Origin: Tausonia pullulans
Taxonomy: Eukaryota > Basidiomycota > Tremellomycetes > Cystofilobasidiales > Mrakiaceae
Assembly (NCBI GenBank): GCA_951802195.1
Contig: OX637621.1
Coordinates: 310,001 to 374,000 of the forward strand
Reading direction: 5' to 3'
DNA: 64,000 nt
Part shown: positions 38,641 through 50,800 of the stretch, one piece after another
How the letters are laid out: each line of letters starts with the position of its first letter
Numbering within the stretch: position 1 is the stretch's first letter
Translations under genes and position numbers: made by a program
The notes under the pieces: model-generated
Told to the model about the DNA's origin: nothing
Databases searched by the model: none
What the model saw: only the letters and a program-made list of their open reading frames with translations

Positions 38641-38938
38641 ACACAGCTATTGCACTTGCCAGGTCGATCGATATCTTCGGAGAGAGCAGCAGCTTGCGCA
38701 CAAACGAGATTGCATATCACTCGCCGACTGGCTGCCAAACCAGGCCTGGGTTGCTTAGATTGAAGTGAGGTTTGTCTCCCGTCCATGATCATACCCTAGC
38801 GATCCAGGTAATACCTTCAAGCGAGTGACAGAAGGAAAGAAAGACTCCTCCTTCACGACCATGAGTCGTCGCGCAGGCCTAGGCGGAGAGGCACGACAGC
38901 ACGCGTGGACGGGGGTAGAGCGTCCACCGTCAACCATC

Positions 38939-41510
38939 ATGTCCGGCAAGCGACCGAACGACTTCGCCGACCGGGATGCCTCCCCAAAACTTCAGAAACC
39001 GTCCGTCTAATAGCGAAGCTTGACTACTGAGCGCCCTGATCATGATTTCAGATTGTTGATTACCTCCCCCCCGCTTTCTTCCCGTCAACAGAGCCTCTGG
39101 AGTCTGTCCCTGCGCCTCCTGTCGCCAGAACCCGTATATGACCTGACAAATCTTTCCTCTGATCTATTAAAGGCCACGTTCGACATAGCTGCAGCTAGGG
39201 CGAAGGCAGCTGAGATTGCTGCTCGGCTGAACAGGCTGGGCGGGGCGGCGAGCACTGCTCGTCCTTCTCCTTCGGGTGCGACCCCTCTCACCACCTCCAT
39301 GCAACCGCCCACGGACATGGCTGCGAAACTTGCTGCGCTCAGAGCGAAGTTCGGTGCCAAGCCGCTGCTCAACGCCCCGGGCGCTAACAACGCTTCTACT
39401 GTAAGCCGTCGCTATCTGTCGAGACGCGTGTCAACCACGCGCCCCCGACCCGCCTGCCTGCCCGAGTCGTCCTCTTACATTCTTTTTGGCATTCTCCTCT
39501 TCCCATCCCTTCCCTCTCCCTTTGGGAAACAACCCAAGGGCACGTTACAGCCTTCCGCGTCATCGGTTGCTTCAGGTGGTGGTCTCGCCATGAGCATTCA
39601 CCCATCCCTACTCGAGCAGCCAACCCAGGATGGCCCCTCGGCCCTTGCCGCTTCCAAGGACAGGACCAAGCCTATGCAGCCCAAGTTCACCTCTCTCAAG
39701 GTCCGTAGCCCGCGGTATCACCCCTAATCTACAAAGTCGCACTAACTCGATTGCACATTCGACAGGCGAACGCCCGCACGAGCTCTTCCACCCCTCCCCC
39801 CGCCTCGTCCGGCCCCTCGTCATCTTCAACCACAGTTCCGGCGGTGAACCCTTATTTGGCTGCCGCAGCGAGCGCAGCCGAAAATGCCTCTGGCCCGATC
39901 AGGGGTCGTGGCTCTCGAGCGATTCGCTTCAACCAAAAGGGCAAGTACATCGCACAAGCAGAGCAGATTCGCAAAGATGTGAGCCTAAAACGTGTTTTTC
40001 TGTCTACTAACCGTTAAATGTCGAGTCTGACGAGCTCGGTTGTTTGTCTAGGCCAACATGGAGGCGCTTAAGAAGAGGATCGCTGAGAGCGCCCGAAAGG
40101 CTGGACTCGAGAGCGAGTTCGACGCACTGGAGCGCAACCTTCGAGTGCGTTAGGCATTTTTTTTTGCATGCATAGTCATCTTTTTTCCACAGAGTTCTAA
40201 CGTTCTTGGCTCCCTTCCTCTATCTTTCTCTTCTCTCTCCTCATTCCTTTGAATTTCCAGCGCGAGGCGCCGCCCGAGGTGGAATGGTGGGACGAACCGC
40301 TTCTTGTCGACTCTTCGTACAGCTCGGCGACTACTCCGTCGGGCATGGACAAGATCGAAGGTGGAAATGGCCAGGACCCAGCACGCCCCATCACCATCTA
40401 CGTCCAGCATCCCGTCCAGATCGTCGCACCGTGGGAGAAGAAGAAGATTGAGGCCCAGCCGTTAAAGTTGACCAAGAAGGCGAGTTCGCGCCGCCCAGTG
40501 GTTGTCTTTACAGATTCGACTCTGACATGTCTTTCAACCCGCTCGTCGCTTTTACGATCCGTTCGCTCTTTGAACTCACAGGAGGCGAAGAAGATGCGCA
40601 AGCAGAGACGCATGGCGGACCTTCAGGACCGGCAAGACCGAGTGAAGATGGGCCTGATCCCTCCGGACCCCCCCAAGGGTATGTCTACCATCGTTTCTTG
40701 TCCTCTCTAGCCTCGTCTAGTGTCTGACTGACCCTTTGGCCTTGGCGATCGGCTTCTGCTCTCCTAGTCAAACTGGCCAATCTCATGAAGGTTCTCGCCA
40801 ATGACGCCATTCAGGATCCAACCAAGGTCGAGGCGGCTGTTCGTCGTCAGGTTGAGAATCGTCGCCTCAAGCACGAGAAGACAAACGAGATAAACACTCT
40901 CACGCCAGAGCAGCGCCGGGAGAAGCTGGCACGGAAGGAGGAGAGGGACGAGGGCAAGGGCCTGTACGCCGCCGTTTTCAAGTGAGTTGGTTTGCGGATA
41001 CGCTTGCGTGTGTCCTCAGCTGACGAGATGCTATCGCCTCCGATAGGATCAAGTATCTCTCGAACCCTCAACACAAGTTCAAAGTTCGAGAGAACGCTGG
41101 CCAGAACTCGCTCACGGGATGCTGCTTGTTCAACCCGAAGTTCTGCCTCGTCATGGTCGAGGGATCCGCCAAGGCCGTCAAGTTCTACAAGCGCCTTCTG
41201 CTCGTGCGCATCGACTGGACCGAAGAGGCTCGCAGAAGAGAGGACGACGACGATGACGAGGGTGGTCACGCGCCTGACGGTGAGGGTCAGAATCTTGAGG
41301 ACAACCGTTGCGATCTCGTTTGGGAGGGTCCGATCAAGGAACGGAGCTTTAACGTCTTTCGAGCCAAGAACGTCGAGACCGACCGAGTCGCTCGCGAATT
41401 TCTTGGCAAGAACGCCGGATACTGGGTGCGCTCAACTTCTTTCTGTCTTTGTGCAGCCTATGCTGAAGTTTCATATTTCATTTTCGCAGGACGTTAGTGG
41501 AATCATGTGA
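38939..41510 (+). CDS. PRP3: PRP3, U4/U6 snRNP splicing factor
   Basis: Tri-snRNP protein needed to hold U4/U6 together before spliceosome activation. From ATG 38939 (MSGKRPNDFADRDASPKLQK), across introns: AARAKAAEIAARLNRLGG, MAAKLAALRAKFG, PKFTSLK, then NPYLAAAASA and IRFNQKGKYIAQAEQIRKD. The conserved core follows: APPEVEWWDEPLLVD, ITIYVQHPVQIVAPWEKKK, KKMRKQRRMADLQDRQDR, VKLANLMKVLANDAIQDPTK. The C-terminal DUF1115 part is HKFKVRENAGQNSLTGCCLF, VEGSAKAVKFYKRLLLVRID, CDLVWEGPIKERSFN and FLGKNAGYWDVSG. The ATG-proximal junctions at about 39008-39180 are not resolved. The end at 41508-41510 is the first stop after the last conserved residues; a GTGAGC there allows one more small exon near 41574-41609. 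Confidence 0.9.
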
Positions 41511-42343
41511 GCGCGCTACGACAATCGAAACCCCGCTGACAGCCCTTGTCCGCTTCTGCTCTCCCCCCGCAGATTGCTGCAAAGTTCAAAGCCGACGAGG
41601 ATATTTGAAGGAGCAGGTACATTTTTTGGGCCGAGCTACTATGAGTACGCTTCCATGTTTGCCAGGAGGAGCGCAAGAAGAAGAAGCGAGGAAGAGAAGG
41701 ATGCCTTCATGATGGTTTGTTTGTAAGCGAGGGTCGGCTGTGAAGGTCGCGCTGGTGCACAAGTGATGAATTGAGGGCGAGCAAGCGACCCGAGCCACGG
41801 ACAGCTAGATTTAGGTTCATCCTCCAAGGCGGTAGACAAGCTCTAAACTCTTTTCAGCCACAAGACGACAACCAGTCAGATAAACAGGCGGCAGCCGGAG
41901 AGGGACAGGCCCACCACATAGCCAAACACAGATCCCACCGTCCTTTGGCAGGAATATGTACAATAAAATAAAACAAAAAGCAGACGGAGAGCCTCGAGAG
42001 GTTTGCCGTCTTGATCGAAACATTGTGCAACTGAACCAGCCGAAGCCAGCACAAGGAAGGAGCCCAGCCATGAAGACCATGAGTCGCTGTGCAAGGAGGA
42101 GGACCACAACCTGACAGCCGGGTCTATGACGCCGGCGGCCGCCGCAAGGTAAGTATGAAAAGATAGCGCAAACACAAGGGGTAGTTCTAGAATGAGAAAG
42201 TGGTCGTGCTATTCGATCTGTGCTTAGAATGTTCTGGAGGACTCCCTTGTTCAGACCTTGATGTGGATGTTCGTTTAAAACACATGCATTGACGAAAATA
42301 AGCACGTTTGTAAAAGCAGGATGCTTGCTCGTCCCGCGCCCCA
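41511..42343. other. Intergenic border between the gene arm and the retroelement block
   Basis: About 830 bp after PRP3. No gene or known element part was recognised. A 200-codon open frame on the minus strand here has no family resemblance and overlaps the LTR downstream. Confidence 0.4.
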
Positions 42344-42760
42344 TGTTAGGATCGGCCCAAGGGTCAAGGGCAAAAGAACGGGTGAGTAAGGGAGCGTTGG
42401 TAACTGAGCGGACTGAGAACAGGGGCGGTGGATGCAGTGAAAACTGCGGGGATGGGGGTGACACAGGCTCTTAAAGGTCTTGGGCAGGTTTGTCGGGTCC
42501 AGATGATAGTTAGAGTACAGAACAAAATCTACAATGAACTGAGCGTTTTATGGACCAGGGGTAGGAACAAGGGAGGGGATGAGAAGCGCGAGAACGCAAA
42601 GAATGTAGGGCAGATGACGAAATAAAAGAGAAGAAAGCGCAATGAGACAAGGAGCATGAGCCAATGTGGCGAAAGAATGGTCCAAGATGAGGAATGCGGA
42701 GCAAGCAGAGAGCAGGCAACACTGGCACAGAGTTAGCCAGGCGCAGAACCAAGGTGGCAA
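42344..42760 (-). repeat. Ty3/Gypsy LTR (3' LTR of the minus-strand pol copy)
   Basis: On the minus strand this segment shares a long near-identical stretch with 45560-45838 of the plus strand (GTCCATAAAACGCTCA, GTAGATTTTGTTCTG, GGACCCGACAAAC), and both end ATCCTAACA. It follows the pol stop, where a 3' LTR belongs. The outer (5') edge near 42760 is approximate. Confidence 0.7.
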
Positions 42761-42828
42761 GTCCGCGAGATCCTGACAGGAGCCTCCGGCTAAGGCCCGA
42801 ACTCCTGAGAGGGCGATTGACTTGAGGC

Positions 42829-45482
42829 CTAGGTGTTATGGCGACGAGGACGGCGAGAAGGGCGACGGATTATTCGGTGCGATGGCTTGGGATGGTCAGG
42901 ATGGGCGCGGTGGAAGGCTTTGAGGAGGCGAAGATGAGCAACTTGATCGTATGGCTCCCATGTGTCCTCCTCGTCGCGATAGCCTTGCCAGTGCACGAGG
43001 TAGAAGTGCTTGCCGTCGCGGACGTCCATCTTGATGATGCATTCGACGACGTACAGCTCTGGGTCGGCGGCGTTGACTGGAGGTGCGGCAGGCTGGTGCT
43101 GACCGGGGTGTCCGGGGGCGTGTGGCAAGAGGAGCGAGGCGTGGAAAACAGGATGGACCGGGACTGTGGGAGGCAAGTCGAGCTCAAAGGAGACGTCCGA
43201 GAGTACACGGAGGATCCGGAAGTGGCCGAGGTGCTTGACATCGAGTTTGAGCGAGGGCCGATCGGTGGTAATGTTGCGACGGTTGAGCCAGACGAGATCG
43301 CCAGCCTTGAAGATCGGAGGGGAAGGATCCTTGCCGTCTTCCCCTGGAAAGGTGGTAGGACGACGGGATTGATCAGCAAAGGTCTTGTAGGAACGTTGGG
43401 CAGCGAGGATGTGATCTCGGATCTCGGTATGAAGAGCGCGAAGCTTGGCAACGGTGGCATCGGCGGCGGGATTGTGCGAGGTGGAAGCGGCGAGGAGGTC
43501 AGATGACGAGAGAGGGTGGAAACCGTGGTTGGCGAAGAAAGGCGTGTGCTGGGTGGCGACCGCTAGCGAGTTGTTGAGAGCGAACTCGCAGGAGGGAAGG
43601 AGCGAGACCCAGTCGTCTTGATGGTGGTTGCAGAAGATCCGAAGGAAGGTCTCGACGACGGCGTTAGCACGCTCGGTTTGGCCGTTGGCCGCGGGGTGGA
43701 AGGCGGTAGTGAAATGAGGGGCAGTGCCGATGAGGGAGAGGAAAGATCTCCAGAAGGAAGAGGTGAAGGTCGATCCGCGATCCGAGGTGATGTCTGTCTG
43801 AAAACCGTGATGCCGGACGACGTGGTCGAGGTACATCCGAGCGAGCTCGGGAGACGCAAAACCGGCTTCACAGTATGGGACGAGACGAACCATCTTGGTA
43901 AATCGATCGATGAAGACTTGAATGCAGTCGTGGCCGTCGGAGGTTGGGAGCTTGACGATGCCGTCCATGGAGATCATCGTCCAAGGGCGTGTCGGTGGCG
44001 GAAGCGGTTTGAGGAGGCCGAAGGGTGCGCGCCGATTTGTCTTGTTGCGGACGCAAAGGTCGCAGCCGGAGGTGTAGGTTTGGACGAACGTGTAACCAGA
44101 GGGGAAAGTGAACGAGCGTCGAAGGAGGTCGTGGGTCTTGCGAGCGCCAAGGTGCCCAGCGAGCCGAGGCTCGTGGCAGGCGCGGACGAGGTCGAGGCGT
44201 AGCTGGTGATCGTCCGGAACGAGGACGAGGCCGCGCGAGAGAAGGAGGTCTGTAGGGTGGAGCGAGAGACCCTGGAGAGCCTTGACATCGTCGGGAGAGC
44301 GAGGGCGGTCCGGATGACGGAGGAGATCAATGAGGGGAGCGAGTGATGGGTCGGCGAGTTGTGCGGTGAGAAGACGAGGAAGGAGCTTGGGGCGAGGATC
44401 GAGGTCGGGAATGGGGTCCGGAGGTTCCGAGTCAATGGGTCCGAAGAGCGCAGGGATGTTGCCGATAGTATTGAAGGAAGTTTGATCGAGGGGAGCCTGA
44501 TCGAGGGGAGCCTGATCGAGGGCAGCGGCAGCGGCCGAAGGACGGGACCTGAGGTTGGCGGCAATGATGTACTGGTCGGGCTTGAGAAGGCGCCTGGGTG
44601 TCTGGTCCGAAGGGCGACTCCCCTCCGAAAGGTCCTGTCGCCTCGACAGGGCATCGGCGACGGTATTGCGTCCTCCTGGGCGGTAGATAACGACAAAGCT
44701 GAAACCAGAGAGGAACTCGGCCCAGCGGGACTCACGGCGGGAGAGGGCTTTGGAGGTGGTAAAGTACTGGAGCGACTCGTGATCGGTGTAGATGGTAAGA
44801 GGCGAAGGGTGCCCTTCGCAGTAGTGGCGCCACTCCTTGAGGCACTCAATGATCGCCAACATTTCCTTGTCGTGGATCTCGTAGTTAGTTCGGCCGGGTT
44901 GAGCTTGCGCGAGTAGAAGGCGATCGGGCGGAGTGGCGAGCGCGGGGCGACGGCGCGTTGCGAGAGAACGCCGGCAACGGCGAAGTCGGATGAGTCCGTC
45001 TCGAGGACGAGGGGAAGCGAGGGATCGAAGATGGTGAGGACGGCAGACCAGGTGAACTTGGACTTGAGAGTCTCGAAAGCGGCGAGTTGATCCGGCCCGA
45101 AGTGGAAGGGGACGCCTTTCTTGAGGAGAGACGTAATGGGGGCGACGACTTTTGAGAACCGGTGGACGAAACGGCGGTAGAAGTTGGCGAATCCGAGGAA
45201 GGACTGGATGTGTCTGACCGAGGTGGGTACTGGCCAGTCTGTGACGGCTGAGATCTTGGAGGGATCCATCTTGATGCCTTGAGCGCCGACGATGTAGCCG
45301 AGGAAATCGACCTCGTTCTGGTGGAAGGCGCACTTCTCCGGCTTGACCCAGAGGCGCGCTGCAAGGAGGCGCTCGAGGACGATGGCAACGTGTTGGCGAT
45401 GTGTGTCGAGGGTGGGGGAAAATATGAGGATATCGTTGTCAGGATCTAGCGGACTGGCTACCTCGACCCCGCGCCTGGCCAA
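42829..45482 (-). mobile_element. Ty3/Gypsy chromovirus pol remains
   Basis: Fossil LTR retroelement, minus strand. It carries the later part of a reverse transcriptase (LGYIVGAQGIKMDPSKI, IQSFLGFANFYRRFV), RNase H (YTDHESLQYFTTSKAL), the integrase zinc-binding and catalytic parts (TYTSGCDLCVRNKTNRR, PWTMISMDGIVKLPTSDGHD) and a C-terminal chromodomain (HFYLVHWQGYRDEEDTWEPY), which places it among chromoviruses. It is incomplete, lacking gag, protease and the front of the RT, and it is broken about once or twice. Its front end abuts the opposite-facing LTR/gag remains at about 45,490. Moderately young, judging by how readable it is. Confidence 0.9.
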
Positions 45483-45489
45483 CGCGGCG

Positions 45490-45838
45490 CCAATAGCCTT
45501 TCCCTTGCTTGATCAGCATTCCCGTTCCTTTATCCCTTTGTTGCCTCATCTGTCCCACACTCTTTGATTTCTAAACTTTCTCATCACTTCCTTATTCTCA
45601 TCACTCCCTTGTTCTCACCACTCGTCCATAAAACGCTCATTTCATCGTAGATTTTGTTCTGCACTCTGACTATCATTTGGACCCGACAAACTTGCCCAAG
45701 ACCCTTAAGCGAGCCCGTGTCACCTCCATCACTTCAGTTCCCTTTCCTCACCCGCCACCGCCCTCAGTACACTTCATCGCCAACGTTCCCCTCCTCGCCC
45801 AATCTTCTCTGCCATTGCCCCTTGGGCCAATCCTAACA
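45490..45838 (+). repeat. Ty3/Gypsy LTR (5' LTR of the plus-strand gag copy)
   Basis: Homologous to the minus-strand LTR at 42344-42760, with the same 3' end ATCCTAACA at 45838. It lies directly ahead of the gag start. The 5' edge is approximate. Confidence 0.7.
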
Positions 45839-46952
45839 TCAGTCAGAGTCACCCTTCGTCACCTGCTCGCTCATCGCAACCCAAACATCGGCACCGCCCT
45901 AGTCAACATGGACAATCCCGACGCTGCTCCGCCAGTCCCTCAAACTGCCACCGAGTTTGCCCTCGCAAGCCAGGTTGAACAACTATGGTCCGCCTTCCAA
46001 GCTCTTCAACAGCAACAGCAACAGCAACAACAACAGTCATCGATTATCGCCCCGCACCTCAACGTCAAGGAATTTCACAGCTCTACTCCCCTCACCTTCA
46101 GCGGCAAGAGATCGGACTCGGAAACCTTCGTCCTCAAGCTCGACAACATCTTCAGCCTACAATCGGTGTCCCACGGAACCGAAGAAAAGAAAATTCAGTA
46201 TGCAATCTCGCTCCTCACGGATGACGCCTTCAATTGGATCCGCCCTCACCTCCTCACCGATATCTCCGATCGCCCTGACTGGTTCGCCACCTGGCCACAA
46301 TTCAGGGCCCGCCTGCTCAAGGACTTCGGAGACATTGATCGCATCGAAACCGCTCGTCGCGCCCTCAGGGATCTCCGCCAAACAACCTCGGCCTCCAACT
46401 ACGCCTTCGAATACAAACGCCACATGTTCATCCTCGACTTTGGCGATCAGTACCATCGTTTCAACTTCTTCGACGGTCTCAAGCTTGATGTCAAAGAACG
46501 CATCGTCCGTGCTCAGAACTATGACAACCTCGACGACCTCATCGATGCCGCCATCAAGTGGGACAACGCCCTCGTTGATTTCCGTCACGCCCACACACCC
46601 CGCAACGTCAACCGCCCTACCGTCGTCTCAGTCGTCCCTCCCGCTCGCCGTACCTTTTTCCCAGTCACCCCTATGGGCAGAACCTCATTCACCGGCCCCG
46701 TTCCCATGGAGGTCGATGCCACCTCTCGCCCACGCGGCCCTCTCTCCGACGCAGAGAAGGAGCGTCGGAGACGTGACGGCCTCTGCCTGTACTGCGCCAG
46801 CAAGGACCACCAAGTCATCAACTGCCCTATTGCCCCTGCCCCTCGCCGATCCTTCTACGTCTCGGCTATCTCGGCCACCAATACCGCCGACGGCGCCTCT
46901 CGTTCGGTCACCATCAAGGAGATCCTCAACGATCAAGACGCAACGTGACTAG
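45490..46952 (+). mobile_element. Ty3/Gypsy LTR-gag remains
   Basis: Fossil front end of a Ty3/Gypsy element on the plus strand. After the LTR, a gag frame runs from the ATG at 45909 (MDNPDAAPPVPQTATEFALA) to a stop at about 46948. It contains a poly-Gln run, the retrotransposon-gag core (AFNWIRPHLLTD, WFATWPQFRARLLKDFGD, YKRHMFILDFGDQYHRF) and one zinc knuckle (CLYCASKDHQVINC). No pol follows: at about 47,018 it gives way to Ty1/Copia sequence. It is therefore incomplete, although the gag itself reads through. Opposite in orientation to the pol remains beside it. Confidence 0.85.
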
Positions 46953-47017
46953 CCAAGTGCCCCGACTCACCAACTTTATCTTCTTCACCTGCCAATGGAT
47001 CCTCGCTTTTCGACATC

Positions 47018-47564
47018 GAGGCAGACCACTGCCTGTACGTCGGGTGGAAGGACGGCCGACGGCGCCTCCTTGTGCAGTACGTGGATGACTTTGCGATTGC
47101 TGGGAGCAGGGACGATATCGAGGAGATCATGGAGGCGATCAAGGAGGAGTTCGTCATTGACGAACGAGGACAGCTGGACGGAGGGATGATGCTAGGGATG
47201 GAGGTCAAGCGGGACAGAGTCAGGAAGACCATCACGCTGACCCAGCGACGCTACGCGGACGATGTCCTCGAGCGGTTCGGTCTCAGCATCGCCAAGCCAG
47301 CACGGACGCCCATGGACGAGCACAAGCAGCTTGCCATCAGCGAGGGGTCCACGTCCGAGGACATGCGGGGAGCAGACAGGTCGATGTACCTCCAAGCAGT
47401 CGGCTCCCTCATGTACCTCATGGTCTGTACACGTCCAGACCTGGCCTATTCAGTGGGAGTCGTCAGCCGGTTCAGCCACGACCCCAAGGCCATCCATTGG
47501 GCAGCCGTCAAGCGCATCTTGCGCTATGTCGCTGGCACCCGCTCCCACGGACTCACGCTGGGAG
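47018..47564 (+). mobile_element. Ty1/Copia reverse-transcriptase fragment without LTR
   Basis: Fossil fragment of the same family as the whole-looking Copia element next to it, but on the plus strand. It holds the RT catalytic region (YVDDFAIAG) and the stretch after it, ending at ...ACGCTGGGAG where the whole element is inserted. A few more bases (GGACA) of it reappear after the element at 52563-52567. It lacks LTRs and both ends of the coding region, so it is incomplete. Near-identity to the neighbour shows that it is young. Confidence 0.85.
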
Positions 47565-47888
47565 TGTTGCGATTAGCCTGCCAACGAGAGAGGGTCTGGT
47601 AGAGAACCTTCAGAACAAGTGATATAGGCAGTGGCTATGTAAGGAAAGGTACGAACCTGGTAGAGAACCTTCAGAACAAGTGAAGGTTCACTGCCAGGAG
47701 AGAAGAAGCGTGGGCTTAAATAGTCTAGCTATGTGGCGAGAAATATTCTGACGCGGGTCTGGCACTCCGCGGGTCCAACAGTGCACGGGTCGGCACGACG
47801 CGGGTCCAGTGCTACGCGGGTCCAGCACTACACGGGTCCGGCGCCCCCGCGCGGCGCTCTCACGGCGCCACCACCACAATTTCCAACA
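47565..47888 (-). repeat. Copia 3' LTR (324 bp)
   Basis: TG...CA bounded. It is about 60 bp longer than the partner LTR because a segment with CTGGTAGAGAACCTTCAGAA occurs twice. It contains several degenerate CGCGGGTCC units. Confidence 0.9.
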
Positions 47889-50800
47889 CTCCCACTCGAC
47901 GTGACGAGCGCAGCGCCGAGCCCTTCCTCCGCACTGTCCAGCCCAACCCCGAGCCCACCTCTGAATCTCTCCAGCTTCTCCCAGCCCAAAGGCTTGGTGA
48001 GAATGTCTGCGAGCATCGAGTCCGTCGGGCAGTAGCGGAGCGAGATGGTGCCTGACTGGTGGAGTTCGCGTCCATACTTGTACGCGACGTCGATGTGCTT
48101 TGTCCGTTCCGAGTGGTTGCCGTTCTTCGTCGTCTCGATCGCCCCTTGGTTGTCGACGTGGACGGGGATCGGGTCGTCGACGATGTAGCCGATCTGCTGC
48201 AGGAGCTTGGAGACCCAGACAACGTTTTGACAGGCCTGAGACAAAGCGACGTACTCTGACTCGTGCGAGGACCTGCTGATTGCCTTCTGCCTGCGACTGA
48301 CCCATACGACGGTGCTGCCATAGACCTTGATGGCGAATCCAGTCGTGGAGCGGCGTGTTTCGTGGTCGCCTGCGTAGTCCGAGTCGGTCCAAACCTCGAC
48401 GAGCGGCGAGTCGGGATGTCCTCCCAGCGTGAGTCCGTGGGAGCGGGTGCGAGCGACATAGCGCAGGATGCGCTTGATGGCTGCCCAATGGATGGCCTTG
48501 GGGTCGTGGCTGAACCGGCTGACGACTCCCACTGAATAGGCCAGGTCTGGACGTGTGCAGACCATGAGGTACATGAGGGAGCCGACTGCTTGGAGGTACA
48601 TCGACCTGTCTGCTCCCCGCATGTCCTCGGACGTGGACCCCTCGCTGATGGCAAGCTGCTTGTGCTCGTCCATGGGCGTCCGTGCTGGCTTGGCGATGCT
48701 GAGACCGAACCGCTCGAGGACATCGTCCGCGTAGCGTCGCTGGGTCAGCGTGATGGTCTTCCTGACTCTGTCCCGCTTGACCTCCATCCCTAGCATCATC
48801 CCTCCGTCCAGCTGTCCTCGTTCGTCAATGACGAACTCCTCCTTGATCGCCTCCATGATCTCCTCGATATCATCCTTGCTCCCAGCAATCGCAAAGTCAT
48901 CCACGTACTGGACAAGGAGGCGCCGTCGGCCGTCCTTCCACCCGACGTACAGGCAGTGGTCTGCCTCGATGTGGTGGAGGTCGATGGTGTCGAAGAACTT
49001 GCTGGACCGGAGGTAGAAGGCGAGAGAGGCTTGCTTGAGGCCGTAGAGGGCCTTGAGGAGGTGAGCGACGAGCTTCTGCCCGCTCCTCTCCCCCTTCATC
49101 TCGTACCCTTCCGGCTGGTCCATGTAGACCGTCTCAACGAGGGGTGCGGTGAGGAACGCAGTCTTGAAGTCGCCCTGGAGGAGGTCGAGATCGTCGGTGG
49201 CGGCGATGGCGAAGAAGATGCGGAGGGTGTTCATGCGGGAGACGGGTGCGTACGTCTCCTCGTAGTCGATGCCTTCCCTCTGTGAGTATCCCTTGGCTAC
49301 CCATCTGGCCTTGAACTTGACGACCTGGCCGTCGTTGTCCTTCTTCAGCGCGTAGACCCATCTGCCGCCCACCGACTTCCTGTCCGGCGGCGCGTCGACG
49401 AGCTCCCAGACTCCGTTCGATTCCATCGACTCCATCTCGTCGTCCATGGCTGCCTTCCAGTACTCGGCCTGAGGGCTCTCGAGCGCGTCGTGGAAGGTCT
49501 TGGGGACTGTCGGTGGAGGGAGAGTGGGGAGAGGAGGTCGTGGAGGGTGGTGATACGGCTTGGCAAGAGGCACGTACCCTGCAAACTCCTCGTAGGTAGA
49601 GGGCTGGTCCTCGACGGTGTGATGGGATGATGCTTGATGCTGGGGGAGTTTCCAATACTCTGCAGGTGGCTGCCTGCTGCGCTGCGGCCTCCCACTGGAC
49701 GCTGGAGGTGCGACATCTTGTTGCCGCTGCCTCGGTTCCGCTGGCGCCGGTGCCATGTCGGAGGGAGCTTCGTGCTCCTGCTCCTCCTGTGAGTAGTGCT
49801 CCTGCGAGTTGTGCTCCTGTGGCATCTTGTCATCTCCTCCTGTCTTCTCGCCTTCCCGCTTGTCCTCCCCCTTGTCGTCGACAACTGCCAGCGGCAGCTC
49901 TGCCTCCCCGGGCCCGTTCGATCTCTCGTCGAACGTGACGTTGCGGGAGAAGAGGATCCTCCTGTTCGGGTCTCCATAGACCTGGAGCCGATACGCCTTC
50001 TTGCCCTCGTCCTCCCCGTACCCGAGGAAGATGCACTTGATCGTCTTGGACTGATGCTTCTTGTGCGTTCTGTCGTGGGCGTACGCGATCGATCCGAATA
50101 TGCGGAGGTGTGCAAGCGGAGGCTTCTCACCGTGGAGTGCCTCGTAGGGGGTCTTGCCGTCGAGGGTCGACGTGGGAGTGCGGTTGATGAGGTACGTCGC
50201 ACAGTTCATCGCCTCGGCCCAGTACGATCCCCGGTTGACGAGGGTGTCGGAGTCATGCAGGAGGCAGGTGATCTTCTCCTCGATCGTCCGATTCCCCCGC
50301 TCGGCCTTGCCGTTCTGCTCGGGGGTGTCGGGGATGGTCGTCTGGTGGAGGATGCCGTGTTGGCGGAGGTACGTCTGGAATGCCTTTGACTTGTACTCTC
50401 CTCCGTTGTCAGTCCTCAGTGTCTTGACTGACCTCCCTGTCGCCTTCTCCACCCTCTTGCTCCAGTCCACAAACGTCTGGTACGCCTCCGACTTCCTCTC
50501 GAGGGCGAAGGACCAGTGGTACTGGGTGGCATCGTCCCAGATGGTCATCATGTACGACCTGTTCTGGTGGGAGGGGACTGGCATGGGTCCTTGGAGGTCA
50601 GAGTGGACGAGGTCGAGGACCTGCTTGGCCTTGGTGGTGGAGGTCGGGAAGGGAGACCGGTGCTGCTTCCCTTGGAGACAAGGTACGCAGACTTGTTTGG
50701 CAAACTGCTGGATTTCGTCCTCGCTGACGTCGGGCAGAAGGTGGTCCTTGGCCAGGCGTTTCATGGCCGTCGGCGAGGCGTGGCCGAGTCTACGGTGGAG

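Noticed and set aside
41817-42464. 215-codon minus-strand open frame after PRP3
   Set aside because: No recognisable motif, and its start lies inside the Gypsy LTR.
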